Assembly: GCA_028687545.1 (NCBI GenBank)
Contig: JAQTZZ010000025.1
Coordinates: 1 to 58,953 of the forward strand
Direction: 5' to 3'
Length of the DNA stretch: 58,953 bases
Origin: Candidatus Wallbacteria bacterium
GTDB lineage: Bacteria > Muiribacteriota > JAQTZZ01
In this document: positions 24,628 through 33,965 of the stretch, in pieces
Layout: the number at the start of each line of letters is the position of its first letter
Position numbering within the stretch: position 1 is the stretch's first letter
Position numbers and translations under genes: made by a program
Notes under the pieces: generated by a model
Seen by the model: the letters and a program-made list of their open reading frames with translations, nothing else
Told to the model about the DNA's origin: nothing
The model's database searches: none

Positions 24628-26646
24628 ATGAAAAAAACCGGCATAGTGCTGCCGCTGGTCCTTGTTTTACTTTTAGTTCTCTGCATGCTCGGCCTTTTCA
24701 TGAATAAATCAGCTCAGCACGAATACCGCTTCACATACAGAAGCACAGATCACCTCAGAGCTCTCTACATCGCCCAGGGCGCGATTCAGGCCACTCTCGC
24801 CAATCTCCTGCAGGAAATGAACAGAGCAGGCAATATCCGCAATAACTTTGTCAGCGACGGTGCCACTGCCAATTTTCTCAATTACAACCAGCTCGACGGC
24901 ACATACAAGGCAGCCATCGACAGCCTGGGCGGTGACCTCAACAAATCCGACGCCGGAGTGATCGATGAAACCAGGTACGACCCTCCGGACATCAATACCA
25001 CTCTTTCTGAAAGTACTGTAGTCAACGGACAGGGCACTTTCTGCGGCGACAGGATCAAGAGGCTAACCATCACTGCCACAGTCGTTTTTCACGGCTCAGG
25101 CGTCAAAAAACAGGCTCCACCGTTCACCAAGATAATCACCCAGTGTTTCGACTGCAAAATCGCGGACATCAGGCCTGTAGGCAATAAATACGTGCTGATG
25201 GTCAAGGAAAGCGGGAAAGCCGATTTTGACAAAGGAGATCATTTCTTTGTGAAATACCAGGATAACAATGGACAGAGTCTCGGCATCTCCATCGGCGGCA
25301 AGCCGGAAATCCATCTTTACAAGCAGTATTTCACCCACATGGGATGGGAAGCAGTCCGCAATAATGCGGATTCCGATTTATTTAAAGGTTCGCCCCAGGA
25401 TTCCAACTCCCCGAAATCCCTGATACCCGGATGGCAGGCAGACGCTGGATCAATCTCACCCGACCCGAGCAGCAACTATGTGGCAGACAATGAAGGCTGG
25501 GACGACCAGCTGCAGCAACCTGGAACATACCCTCTGAGCATGTGCCAGAACGCACAGCAAGCCTCTTCACCTCAAACCGGAGCCGGTGGTCCTCACATAG
25601 TAGGCGGCCAGCCGAACTGTGTTCTTGATACAGGTGCCGGTTACGGCGTCGAACCTGCTTTCTGCGGACCTGGAATCGAATGGAAAGATAACAAGCACAA
25701 GTTATCAGGCAACAAATTTTACTTCAACTTCGGTCTGGACGACGGACGCTCCCACCTGTTTTACCATAACTGTTCCGAACCGTGCACAATTCATGGAGAT
25801 GTCTGGAAAGTCTGGGAAGTGATGAGCTATGAAGCAAAAGACATCCTGGATACAGGAATTTGCCCTTGTGCAGTAGTGAACAAGCAGGGTCCCTGCAACT
25901 GTCCAAGCATGACAAATCCCAACTGCTGTCAATGTCATCATATTGAAGTCAAAGGCTGGTGGGACTGCATCGATATCATGATCATGAAAAATGAAGGTGA
26001 GGTCAAAGGAAAATACAGAACCGACAATGGCGGGTGGAATAACTGGACTGGAAAACCTGAAAAAATAGATGTGTTTAAGAACTTCAAATCCAAACCTGAT
26101 TTTCAAAATGGTGATTCATTTGTATTCAGTGATTTCCTGCGCGGAGCTACGCGCAGAGTTACCGATCTCACAGCAGACAAAACCCTGTACGACGGAAACC
26201 GCCTCTATCTCGAAGGCATCGTTCAGACTTCAAAACAGGAAAATCTGAATCTGATTGTCAACCATCCCGGCTGCCTTCTTTCAGGAACCAGCAACAGTGA
26301 AGTGGATGTGAACCTGCGCAGTTCCATTTATGCTCCCAAAAATAATCCGTTCTTTGCGCCGCCTACTGCTCTCAGCCTTGTCACAAACGGTACAGCCAAC
26401 CTTTCAGGAACTGAAATGGCTGCAGGCATCTGTGCCCAGAACAGCATCAACGGCGATATCAAGCTCCACGGCAACCTGGTCACTAAAACGATCAACAAGG
26501 GCAGCCTCAGCAACGAATTGCTATATGACAGCACACTTCTGAGAATGAGCGGCCAGTTCGGAAATCAGATCGATAGGGATGCCTGCTTTGTGGTCTCGAT
26601 CAGCCCGATCCCGCAGGAATTTTTCGATCAATATAATCTAAAATAA
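24628..26646 (+). CDS. giant PilX-like protein 1
   Basis: 672 residues. N-terminus MKKTG then IVLPLVLVLLLVLCMLGLF, NKSAQHEYRFTYRSTDHLRA: a pilin-like helix without Glu5, as in PilX/GspK. A conserved core follows (IADIRPVGNKYVLMVK at about 190, SPKSLIPGW, GRSHLFY). Then comes a Cys-rich segment (about 415-450: NCPSM...CCQCHH, then GWWDC), and a C-terminal domain ending DACFVVSISPIPQEFFD. The Cys-rich part looks like a disulfide knot or metal site. GGGAGGG precedes ATG. Two intact paralogues follow downstream (28283, 30422). Known PilX proteins are about 200 residues; this size and the Cys-rich module are unusual. Probably a pilus-tip or tip-adhesin component. Confidence 0.7.
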   Translation: MKKTGIVLPLVLVLLLVLCMLGLFMNKSAQHEYRFTYRSTDHLRALYIAQGAIQATLANLLQEMNRAGNIRNNFVSDGATANFLNYNQLDGTYKAAIDSLGGDLNKSDAGVIDETRYDPPDINTTLSESTVVNGQGTFCGDRIKRLTITATVVFHGSGVKKQAPPFTKIITQCFDCKIADIRPVGNKYVLMVKESGKADFDKGDHFFVKYQDNNGQSLGISIGGKPEIHLYKQYFTHMGWEAVRNNADSDLFKGSPQDSNSPKSLIPGWQADAGSISPDPSSNYVADNEGWDDQLQQPGTYPLSMCQNAQQASSPQTGAGGPHIVGGQPNCVLDTGAGYGVEPAFCGPGIEWKDNKHKLSGNKFYFNFGLDDGRSHLFYHNCSEPCTIHGDVWKVWEVMSYEAKDILDTGICPCAVVNKQGPCNCPSMTNPNCCQCHHIEVKGWWDCIDIMIMKNEGEVKGKYRTDNGGWNNWTGKPEKIDVFKNFKSKPDFQNGDSFVFSDFLRGATRRVTDLTADKTLYDGNRLYLEGIVQTSKQENLNLIVNHPGCLLSGTSNSEVDVNLRSSIYAPKNNPFFAPPTALSLVTNGTANLSGTEMAAGICAQNSINGDIKLHGNLVTKTINKGSLSNELLYDSTLLRMSGQFGNQIDRDACFVVSISPIPQEFFDQYNLK

Positions 26647-26650
26647 AGCG

Positions 26651-26656
26651 TATTAT
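26651..26656 (+). promoter_or_regulatory. -10 box of paralogue 2 (leaderless)
   Basis: TATTAT ends 6 nt before ATG 26663, with no Shine-Dalgarno. No good -35 is seen; the box overlaps the end of the upstream gene region. Part of the recurring 6-nt spacing. Confidence 0.4.
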
Positions 26657-26662
26657 CAAAGC

Positions 26663-28015
26663 ATGAAGAAATTCGCCGTTGTTTTCATATTCTCAGCCCT
26701 GCTCCTGGAAATCGTATATTTCAGCCTGAAAAGCACGCCTGCCAGTGAATTCGATAAAATCAGGGCTGCTGTGGAAAACCGCGATTTTCAACAGGCTTAT
26801 CTGCTGCAGAAGGAACTGGGAAGGCATTTCCCGGACAGTTCTATGGCAGGAGCAGCCCCGGAATTCATAATCTCCTTTGAAATAAGGGAACTTTCCCGGA
26901 AGTCATATCAACAGGCATTGGAGCTGCTGGCAAGAAGAAAATCAGAATTTCCCGGACTTTCGCCAAATCTGGAAATCGAAATCAGGCTGGCTCAGATTGA
27001 GGATGCGGTCCATCAAGGCAGTTTTGATGAACCGCGCCTGCAATATGCCGGACTTTTGAAGGAATTCCCTGAAAGCCTGGCAATCCACAGCTCCATACTT
27101 AAAACTCTCCCTGGAGAATGGGATCCTGCTTCTCCGCTGAATTCAATCAATAACGCCCTGTTTATAGCTGAACACACTTCCGGAATCTTAGATCCGGTCC
27201 CTGGCAACGTATTAAGTGATGCCCTGTACAAACCTTACCGCTTTAAAGAGCTTGCCGGACGGCTGGTCCCGATTCTGGCCTTCCGCTATCCCGGAGCCCT
27301 GGATAGATGCCGGGAAAATCTCAACTCGAGATCCACAGATTTAAGAATTCCTTCCTACCTGGTATTAAAAACGAGAAATGTTCTTTCAGAATCAGAAATC
27401 GCCGGATACCATTATCGGAATTTATTATCACTCGAATTCAGCAAAGGCAGCCTGGAGATCAGAACTGCAGTCGACTATTTCAAAAGCGCTGTCAAGAGAT
27501 CAGACTGGGAGGATTTTAAAAAGACTTTCGCTGCCTGCTCCACTGATACTGTCGAGAGCATTATCCCCTTCGATTCCACCGAAGACCCGGAAACAGAAGT
27601 CCCGCGTTTAATGGCAACCTGTTTCTTTCCGGAACAAAAGAAAACCCTGCTTCATTACTTCACCCAGCCGACAGAACCAAAATGGCGCCTGGACGCCTTG
27701 AAGGCTCTTCAGATCGCAGGCTGTCAGGATCTGGATCTTTTCCAGTTCCACAGGACAAATCTCACGTTTTTCGACCCTCTCTGCAAAAATTGTGCAATCC
27801 GGAATTACTTTAAACTGCACAAGTTATCAGTCGATTTCTTCGGATCGCAAAAAAACGGACCTGAATCCGCAGAAGCCTTGAAAAGCCTTATGTCAGGCAG
27901 GACATTTCTGATGAAATTGATGAATACGCTTGACTCTGAATATTCAGGATCTGCGGAAGCCGCATTATCTCACCTCAACAGTGCAATCAAGGATTTTAAA
28001 GACCGCAATAATTGA
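26663..28015 (+). CDS. membrane-anchored CxxC protein, paralogue 2
   Basis: 450 residues. N-terminal anchor (about 3-20) ending LKSTPAS, TPR-like helices (about 30-140), a helical body and a conserved C-terminal part with FFDPLCKNCAIRNYFKLHK, then SVDFFGSQKNGP. This is the full-length form; paralogue 1 (23416) lacks about 60 residues after LKSTPA. The following sequence repeats the promoter that follows paralogue 1, then a decayed PilX-like start, so the pair (anchored protein plus PilX-like protein) was duplicated as a unit. Function unknown. Leaderless start is likely. Confidence 0.65.
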   Translation: MKKFAVVFIFSALLLEIVYFSLKSTPASEFDKIRAAVENRDFQQAYLLQKELGRHFPDSSMAGAAPEFIISFEIRELSRKSYQQALELLARRKSEFPGLSPNLEIEIRLAQIEDAVHQGSFDEPRLQYAGLLKEFPESLAIHSSILKTLPGEWDPASPLNSINNALFIAEHTSGILDPVPGNVLSDALYKPYRFKELAGRLVPILAFRYPGALDRCRENLNSRSTDLRIPSYLVLKTRNVLSESEIAGYHYRNLLSLEFSKGSLEIRTAVDYFKSAVKRSDWEDFKKTFAACSTDTVESIIPFDSTEDPETEVPRLMATCFFPEQKKTLLHYFTQPTEPKWRLDALKALQIAGCQDLDLFQFHRTNLTFFDPLCKNCAIRNYFKLHKLSVDFFGSQKNGPESAEALKSLMSGRTFLMKLMNTLDSEYSGSAEAALSHLNSAIKDFKDRNN

Positions 28016-28023
28016 AATATTTA

Positions 28024-28053
28024 GTAACAAAATATCGGAGTCTATGGTATAAT
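28024..28053 (+). promoter_or_regulatory. duplicated promoter before decayed PilX-like gene
   Basis: GTAACA, 18-nt spacer, TATAAT (28048-28053), the same boxes and spacing as at 24558-24587. It now stands in front of a dead stub, so it may drive PilX-like gene 2 at 28283. Confidence 0.6.
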
Positions 28054-28088
28054 TAAGAAAATGGGATTGCTCCCTGGAGTTTCGAATT

Positions 28089-28212
28089 ATGAAAAAAAGG
28101 GTGTTGCGCTCCCGCTCGATCAGTCTCTGCTTTTCGTTCTCTGAATATGTTTTTTCATATAATAAACCAGCACAGCACGAATTTCCCTTCATTTACAGGG
28201 ACACAGGCCTAG
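28089..28212 (+). pseudogene. decayed 5' stub of a PilX-like gene
   Basis: The sequence aligns with the first 40-odd codons of the giant PilX-like genes (ATGAAAAAA, then a Leu-rich stretch, an AATAAACCAGCACAGCACGAA block equivalent to NKSAQHE, and TTTACAGGGACACAGG equivalent to TYRSTD), but with frameshifts and stops. Reading frame +1 gives KKGVALPL then LLFVL and a stop. Beyond 28212 the similarity ends, so the rest of the gene was deleted. The ribosome binding site has decayed too. Confidence 0.75.
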
Positions 28213-28282
28213 AAAAAAAGCAGGAGGCTTCATGAAGTTGAATTTTTCAAAGAAATCAGTAAAAGAGTATAAGGAGGGACGT

Positions 28283-30301
28283 ATGAAAAAAAGATCAGGC
28301 ATCGTACTTCCGGTAGTTCTGGTGCTGCTCTTGGTACTCTGCATGCTCGGTTTGTTCATGAACAAATCCGCGCAGCATGAGTACAGGTTCACTTACAGGA
28401 GCACAGATCATCTCAGGGCGATCTATATCGCACAGGCGGCCATCCAGGCCACTCTGGCCCATATCGAAGAAAAAATGAACGTTGACCAGACCATGAGGAA
28501 AGCTTTTGTCGAAGACGCTTCAGGCGTCATTGTCAACAGTCTGGCCGATCTTGAAACACTTTATCAGAAAGCGGTCACTGATCTGGATACTGACCTGAAT
28601 TCCATTGATGGTGCCAACAAGCTGGATGTAGGACATTACACGGTTTCCAAGCTTACTGCAACTCTCTCCAGCAGCACAATCGTCAATGGACAGAACACAA
28701 AATACGGAGACCGTATTAAAAGGCTCACCATCTATGCCATGGTCAACTATCGTGGAGCAGGCACCAACAAGCAGGCACCTGCATTCGACAAGGAAGTCAC
28801 CCAGTGCTTTGACTGCAAGATCGCGGATATCAGGCCTGTAGGAAACAAGTATGTCCTGATGGTCAAGCAGAGCGGAGCAGCAGATTACGATAAAGGCGAT
28901 CATTTCTGGGTTAAATACCAGGATGATAAAGGAAAAAGCGAGGGGATCTCCATTGGCGGAAAACCCGAAATTCACCTGTTTACACAATATTATATCCATT
29001 CAGAATGGGATACAGCGCGGAAAAATCAGGAATGCGATTTCTTTACAGGCAGCGCCTCAGACTCAAATTCGCCCAAATCCCTTATCCCTGGCTGGCAGGC
29101 AGGCGACACTCCAGTCGTTGACAAGGGAAAGTATGTAGCAGACAATGAACCCTGGACTGAACAGCTCAAGCAGCCTAACACTTATACATTAAGCGACTGT
29201 GACAAAGCCTGCCAGTCCTCATCTCCAAAAAAGCCTTCCAGCGGTCCGCATGAAGTTGGTTCAACCCTTACACTCTTGGATACAGGATCAGGTTATGGAG
29301 TAGAACAGGGGTCCGAATGCGGTCCTGGAATCAAGTATGAGCAGAACAAACATCCTTTATCTTCGAACAAGTACTATTTCAATCTGGGCTTGAAAGACGG
29401 CCGCACACATCTGTTTTACAAATTCTGCACTGATCCGTGTCCGATTCTCGGGGATGTCTATAAAGTCTGGGAAGTTGTAAGTTACGAAGCAAAAGATGAC
29501 AAGGATACAGGCACCTGCTCGTGCGGGAAGGTAGATTCGGCCTGCTGCTGCACCTGCAAGGATCCCAAGTGCTGCCAGGCCCATCATGTTGAAACATCAG
29601 GCTGGTGGGATTCCAGCGACTCAATGACCATGAAGAACGAAGGCCAGGTCAAGGGTAAATACCAGGTAGACAACGGCGGCTGGAATAAATGGACAGGCAA
29701 AGCCGAAACCATCGACTGCCCGAAGAATTTCAAGTCCCAGCCTGATTTCGGCAGTGGAAATGCCTTTGTGTTCAAAGAATTCCTGAAGGGCGCTACCCGC
29801 CGTGTCACTGACCTGACAGTTGACAAAACCCTTTATGACGGCAACAAGCTTTATCTGGAAGGCATTGTTCAGACCTGTAAAGTTGAAAAGCTCAAGCTGA
29901 CAGTCAATCATCCGGGATGCCTGCTCTCAGGCGATTCAGGCAATGCGGTGGACGTCAATCTGGACAGCTCTGTTTATCAACCTCCACAGAACAAGTTCTT
30001 TGCTCCGCCAACCGCTTTAAGCCTGGTCACTAACGGTACTGCTAACCTGTCGGCAACTGAAATGTATGCCGGCATCTGCGCCAAGAACAGCATCAACGGG
30101 AAAATCAAGCTGCACGGCAACCTGGTCACTGAAGTGATCAATAAAGACAGTCTGAGCAATGAACTGCTGTACGACAGCACTCTGCTCAGGATGAGCGCTG
30201 ACAAGAAATACGGCAACACCAACGCGGATGAAGCCTGCTTCGTGGTCTCGATCAGCCCGATTCCGCAGGAATTTTTCGATCACAATTCGCTGGTGCAATG
30301 A
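28283..30301 (+). CDS. giant PilX-like protein 2
   Basis: 672 residues, colinear with 24628-26646 and highly similar at both ends. Features: KRSG then IVLPVVLVLLLVLCMLGLF, NKSAQHEYRFTYRSTDHLRA, IADIRPVGNKYVLMVK, GRTHLFY. The Cys-rich segment (about 415-445: ACCCTCKDPKCCQAHH then GWWD) is followed by a conserved C-terminus ending EACFVVSISPIPQEFFD. ATG 28283 is chosen because AAGGAGG lies 5 nt upstream; the frame extends to 28232. The cysteine spacing differs from paralogue 1 while surrounding residues agree, so this segment evolves fast. Likely pilus-associated and exported through pilin-type machinery. Confidence 0.7.
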   Translation: MKKRSGIVLPVVLVLLLVLCMLGLFMNKSAQHEYRFTYRSTDHLRAIYIAQAAIQATLAHIEEKMNVDQTMRKAFVEDASGVIVNSLADLETLYQKAVTDLDTDLNSIDGANKLDVGHYTVSKLTATLSSSTIVNGQNTKYGDRIKRLTIYAMVNYRGAGTNKQAPAFDKEVTQCFDCKIADIRPVGNKYVLMVKQSGAADYDKGDHFWVKYQDDKGKSEGISIGGKPEIHLFTQYYIHSEWDTARKNQECDFFTGSASDSNSPKSLIPGWQAGDTPVVDKGKYVADNEPWTEQLKQPNTYTLSDCDKACQSSSPKKPSSGPHEVGSTLTLLDTGSGYGVEQGSECGPGIKYEQNKHPLSSNKYYFNLGLKDGRTHLFYKFCTDPCPILGDVYKVWEVVSYEAKDDKDTGTCSCGKVDSACCCTCKDPKCCQAHHVETSGWWDSSDSMTMKNEGQVKGKYQVDNGGWNKWTGKAETIDCPKNFKSQPDFGSGNAFVFKEFLKGATRRVTDLTVDKTLYDGNKLYLEGIVQTCKVEKLKLTVNHPGCLLSGDSGNAVDVNLDSSVYQPPQNKFFAPPTALSLVTNGTANLSATEMYAGICAKNSINGKIKLHGNLVTEVINKDSLSNELLYDSTLLRMSADKKYGNTNADEACFVVSISPIPQEFFDHNSLVQ

Positions 30302-30325
30302 TCGGCAAGGTAGTAAAATGATTAT

Positions 30326-30352
30326 CCAGGGCAGGTCAATATCCTGCCCTGG
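30326..30352 (+). terminator. strong hairpin between PilX-like genes 2 and 3
   Basis: CCAGGGCAGG-TCAATAT-CCTGCCCTGG, a perfect 10-bp stem 25 nt past the stop of PilX-like gene 2. No T-run follows, so it could be an attenuating or mRNA-stabilising hairpin rather than a full terminator. Confidence 0.5.
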
Positions 30353-30421
30353 CTCCTGAAAAAGAAAATCAACCGGCAGCTTTAAACAGATTGCCATGGG
30401 AAGGGAGTATAAGGAGGATAT

Positions 30422-32653
30422 ATGTGGTGGAAAAAAGGCATTGTCTTGCCTCTGATCCTGGTGCTGCTGCTGGTGCTCTGCATGCTCGGACTGTTCATGA
30501 ATAAATCAGCCCAGTATGAATACGGCTTCACTTTCAGAAGCACTGATCACCTGCGGGCGCTCTATCTGGCGGATGCGGCAATTCAGGCCACACTGGCTCA
30601 GATCAAAGAAGACATGAACAAGGCAGGTACAGTCCGCGATGCGATGGTTGGTATTGGTTCCGGTCCAGTGATTAAAGACACGGACCTGAGACCTCCATAT
30701 AGTATAGCACTGTCTGCTCTTGAAGGCACCATGAACGACAATGACGGCACAAATATGATTGATACGTGTAGAATTGTTAAAATTGAGACTGATGCTAAAG
30801 TTTCCGATAGTCTGCTTTTGCATCAGAATCTTTTTACAGACCCCAAAAAATTCTTTGGCGACCGCACCAGGCGGCTCATCATCACTGCCCAAATTACTTT
30901 TTCCGGTGCAGGAAACCAGAAGCAGGAGAAGAGATCCTTTAAAAAGATCGTCCACCAGAGTTTCGACGTGAAAGTGGCTGATGTGAGGCCTGTAGGCAAC
31001 AGATATGTGCTGATGGTAGCCAAGATCGATGATTCCAAGAAGGATTTCAATACAGGCAATCATTTCTGGGTCAAGAACAAATCAGACACAGGCGCGGAAA
31101 GCGTCGGCATCTCCATTGCAGACAAGGAAGCAGTGGTAGATCTGTTCCCTCTCTATTCAGGCCATGAAGACTGGGAAAAATACAAAAGCGATGTGAAATA
31201 CGACATTTTCAACAATGCCAATGACGCCAACAGCCCCAAGTCGCTGATACCTGGCTGGGACGATCCGATGGATGACGCCTTCAAACCTGAAGACAAGGAT
31301 GCTTTCGTGGCAGACAACGAGCCCTGGGAAGTGAACAACAAGCTTTCCATGGCTAAAAAATCAAACATCCTCAAGGAATTGAGCGGAGCCGCAGAATCAA
31401 AAGGAAAGCCTGCCGACCATAGCGCTGTAGCCAACCCTGTCCACCTGAAAAGCAAGGAAGGAGTTCTCCTGAATGCCAGCGAAACAGGGGGTGCGCCGAT
31501 CATCCCGATCCCGTTTCCAGTGCCGTTCCCGGTCCCGCTCATCTCTGACAAAGGCGGACACCTGCTGGAAGAGGAATCAGATCCAACAGGGATCTCATAT
31601 CTGTTGGGAGGTAACTGCGGATTCCAGATCGAGTTCGCAGCTCTCGTTCATCCCCTTAAGAAAGTTAACGATGGCCCTTTCTTCAATTCAGGGCTGGATA
31701 CAGGCAGAACCCATCTGTTTTACGAGAACTGTTCAGTCCCATGCCCGATTTTCGGGGATGTCAAGAAGAACTGGAAAGTCTATCTCTACAAATCAATTGC
31801 CGCAGGCGAAACCGGCAAAGATAAAGTCGAAGAAGGCCCAGTCTGCAGAAAAATTTTCACTGGCGGCGACTGGACGATCCGCTGCTACCACCACAACAGC
31901 TTCCAGCACAAAAATAACACAGCTTGGGACACCAATGACGAGGCTCAGATAGAGGTAGTCAAGATAGGCCAGACCCAGCCCCAGGCAACGGAACTGAAAG
32001 GTCAGTATCAGATCAAAGACAATAATGCCTGGAGCGCCTGGAATAAAGATCCGATCGAAATCAACCTCAACCTGAATCTCAAATCAGACAAAAACCTGAC
32101 AGGGATCACTGCAGCCACTCTGATCAAAAAACAGTTTTTGATCGGCGCTACCCGCAGGGTTCTGAAGCTCGGCGATGACGCCACCCTGCTTGCTGCCAGC
32201 AATAAGCTCTATCCTGAAGGAGTGGTCGATGTCACGGACTGCGGAGACATGAAACTGATAGTGAACAGTCCGGGCGCTCTGATCACTGACAAGGCGTTTA
32301 CTCTTTCTTCCTCCAGTTATAATGATCAGAACGGTTTTTTCAAGGCCAAGACCGCACTCAGCCTGGTCACACAGGACATTGCCACAATCGGCACTTCTCC
32401 GACCAGGGCAGGCATCTGCTGCAAATCCGCAGACACTTCAGGCGGCGGGATCAAGCTGCAGGGCAATCTGGTGGTGGAAAAAATCGTGATCAACGGAAAA
32501 AAAGAGATCCAGGGCCGCCTGTTTTACGACGGAGTGCTGAAGGATGATGCTTTTATCGTAGATAATGTCGGAGACAATGATGAAAAAGCCAGTCTGGTAG
32601 TTTCCATCAGTCCGATTCCACAGGAATATTTTGATGAATTCAATTTGAAATAG
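30422..32653 (+). CDS. giant PilX-like protein 3
   Basis: 743 residues, the most divergent of the three. The start WWKKG then IVLPLILVLLLVLCMLGLF and NKSAQYEYGFTFRSTDHLRA are conserved, as are VADVRPVGNRYVLMVA, SPKSLIPGW, GRTHLFY and the end SLVVSISPIPQEYFD. A Pro/Val-rich insertion (about 355-375, IPIPFPVPFPVPLI) replaces part of the middle. The CC-rich knot is reduced to a few cysteines (about 470-500). AAGGAGG lies 5 nt before ATG. It is followed within 30 nt by PilV- and PilW-like genes, so this gene and those two look like one minor-pilin operon. Confidence 0.7.
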   Translation: MWWKKGIVLPLILVLLLVLCMLGLFMNKSAQYEYGFTFRSTDHLRALYLADAAIQATLAQIKEDMNKAGTVRDAMVGIGSGPVIKDTDLRPPYSIALSALEGTMNDNDGTNMIDTCRIVKIETDAKVSDSLLLHQNLFTDPKKFFGDRTRRLIITAQITFSGAGNQKQEKRSFKKIVHQSFDVKVADVRPVGNRYVLMVAKIDDSKKDFNTGNHFWVKNKSDTGAESVGISIADKEAVVDLFPLYSGHEDWEKYKSDVKYDIFNNANDANSPKSLIPGWDDPMDDAFKPEDKDAFVADNEPWEVNNKLSMAKKSNILKELSGAAESKGKPADHSAVANPVHLKSKEGVLLNASETGGAPIIPIPFPVPFPVPLISDKGGHLLEEESDPTGISYLLGGNCGFQIEFAALVHPLKKVNDGPFFNSGLDTGRTHLFYENCSVPCPIFGDVKKNWKVYLYKSIAAGETGKDKVEEGPVCRKIFTGGDWTIRCYHHNSFQHKNNTAWDTNDEAQIEVVKIGQTQPQATELKGQYQIKDNNAWSAWNKDPIEINLNLNLKSDKNLTGITAATLIKKQFLIGATRRVLKLGDDATLLAASNKLYPEGVVDVTDCGDMKLIVNSPGALITDKAFTLSSSSYNDQNGFFKAKTALSLVTQDIATIGTSPTRAGICCKSADTSGGGIKLQGNLVVEKIVINGKKEIQGRLFYDGVLKDDAFIVDNVGDNDEKASLVVSISPIPQEYFDEFNLK

Positions 32654-32681
32654 TAATTATTCAATAAGAAAGGGGTATCAG

Positions 32682-33167
32682 ATGAAGAAAAAAGGAATTT
32701 CCCTGGTAGAGATGATGATCGCCATCATGATTCTCGGAGTGGGGATCGTCTTTGTCACCAAGATGTTCGGGCAGGGCGGCTATGTAGTTGCCAAATCCAA
32801 GTGGGAACTTTATGCGATGTGCCTGGCCAACGGAGAAATCGAACGGATCAACTTTTACAGCGGGGCTTTCTCCAACCTCAAAGCCAGCAACAAGGGTGCA
32901 GCCAACTGGCAGGACAAGTGGAGCCCGCTCGATCCGGGAACCGATTTTCTGGCCAATAAAAGCGTGATTCCTCAGGAATATCTCAATGCCGAGTATCAGA
33001 AGAAGATCTCGATCGAGATGGTGCCCAGCGGCACTAATAATTTCCTGGCCAAGGTCAATGTCTCGATCAAATGGCACGAGATGACATCCAGCGGCAACAA
33101 AGGGTTCCAGCTGAACGTGCCTACCCTGATCGCCACACCAAAGCCCTTCTTTGAATATAAACAATAA
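32682..33167 (+). CDS. minor pseudopilin, PilV-like
   Basis: 161 residues. Prepilin start MKKKG then ISLVEMMIAIMILGVG: short basic leader, Gly at -1, Glu at +5, hydrophobic helix. The globular part has Trp/Asn/Gly-rich turns and ends with FQLNVPTLI. AAGGGG lies 10 nt upstream. It sits between PilX-like gene 3 and the PilW-like gene with 28- and 11-nt gaps, i.e. one operon. Likely a tip-complex minor pilin. Confidence 0.8.
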   Translation: MKKKGISLVEMMIAIMILGVGIVFVTKMFGQGGYVVAKSKWELYAMCLANGEIERINFYSGAFSNLKASNKGAANWQDKWSPLDPGTDFLANKSVIPQEYLNAEYQKKISIEMVPSGTNNFLAKVNVSIKWHEMTSSGNKGFQLNVPTLIATPKPFFEYKQ

Positions 33168-33178
33168 GGAGTAACAAT

Positions 33179-33865
33179 ATGAAGAAAAAAGGATTCAGCT
33201 TACCGGAAATACTGGTCGTTGTGGCGCTGTTCGGAATCCTGATCCCTGTGCTGTACTGGGTTTACAAGGCCAACTGGCTGGTCTTCCACCGCACCACCCA
33301 GCAGCAGGCCCTGCAGGAGGACATCCGCGACTGCCTGAACAAGATGATCATAGACGTCAAATCAGCCTATAAGATCGAAGTGGCAAAAGCAGGCCCTGAT
33401 GGATGCATCAAAATCCAGCGCTTCAATGGCTATGCCAAGAAAGACTCCACTACAGCCCCGCCCAGCATCAGCTATAAGCCGCAGGAACTGGTGGAAATCG
33501 AATATTCCGTTGACAGCGCCAAGAAACTTCTCTCACATAAAGTCGGCGGCTCAACCAGAGACTCATACCCGAATATCGGAACAATGGAAGTGGTTCCTCT
33601 GACGCCTGATACGGCAAATTACACCTTCAAAGCAGCAGCTGCCGGAGACAAAGACAAGATCGCAGGCTTTTCAGTCTACATCATGGGCTCATATTTGGAT
33701 GATTCCATGAAAGGAAAAGCCCAGGTAGTCGAAGTGGAAACCAAGATGTTTTCCCACTTTCTGAGGAATTATCTGATTTTTGGATATGACGGCAAACCCT
33801 TTATGCCTGAAGGCGGCTATTTCACCAACCTGGAAGTGCCTGGCGCAGGTAATGATGAATTTTAG
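33179..33865 (+). CDS. minor pseudopilin, PilW/GspJ-like
   Basis: 228 residues. Prepilin start MKKKG then FSLPEILVVVALFGIL (Gly at -1, Glu at +5), a helix with QQALQEDIRDCLNKMIIDVK, then a beta-rich globular domain: LVEIEYSVDSAKKLLSHKV, VVEVETKMF. This layout fits PilW/GspJ. AAGGAG is upstream of ATG. Last gene of the plus-strand minor-pilin operon; two hairpins follow before the convergent fol genes. Confidence 0.8.
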   Translation: MKKKGFSLPEILVVVALFGILIPVLYWVYKANWLVFHRTTQQQALQEDIRDCLNKMIIDVKSAYKIEVAKAGPDGCIKIQRFNGYAKKDSTTAPPSISYKPQELVEIEYSVDSAKKLLSHKVGGSTRDSYPNIGTMEVVPLTPDTANYTFKAAAAGDKDKIAGFSVYIMGSYLDDSMKGKAQVVEVETKMFSHFLRNYLIFGYDGKPFMPEGGYFTNLEVPGAGNDEF

Positions 33866-33874
33866 ATAGCCGTT

Positions 33875-33899
33875 GAATTCTGAGCGAAGCGAAGAATTC
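33875..33899 (+). terminator. hairpin after pseudopilin operon
   Basis: GAATTCT-GAGCGAAGCGA-AGAATTC, a perfect 7-bp stem 9 nt beyond the PilW-like stop. No long T-run follows. A second, stronger hairpin lies at 33966-34003. Confidence 0.45.
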
Positions 33900-33965
33900 T
33901 TACGGATATCTATCCCCTACTGGGGATGAAAGCTGCAGCGTCCCGAAAATAGTAAATTTAGGATG

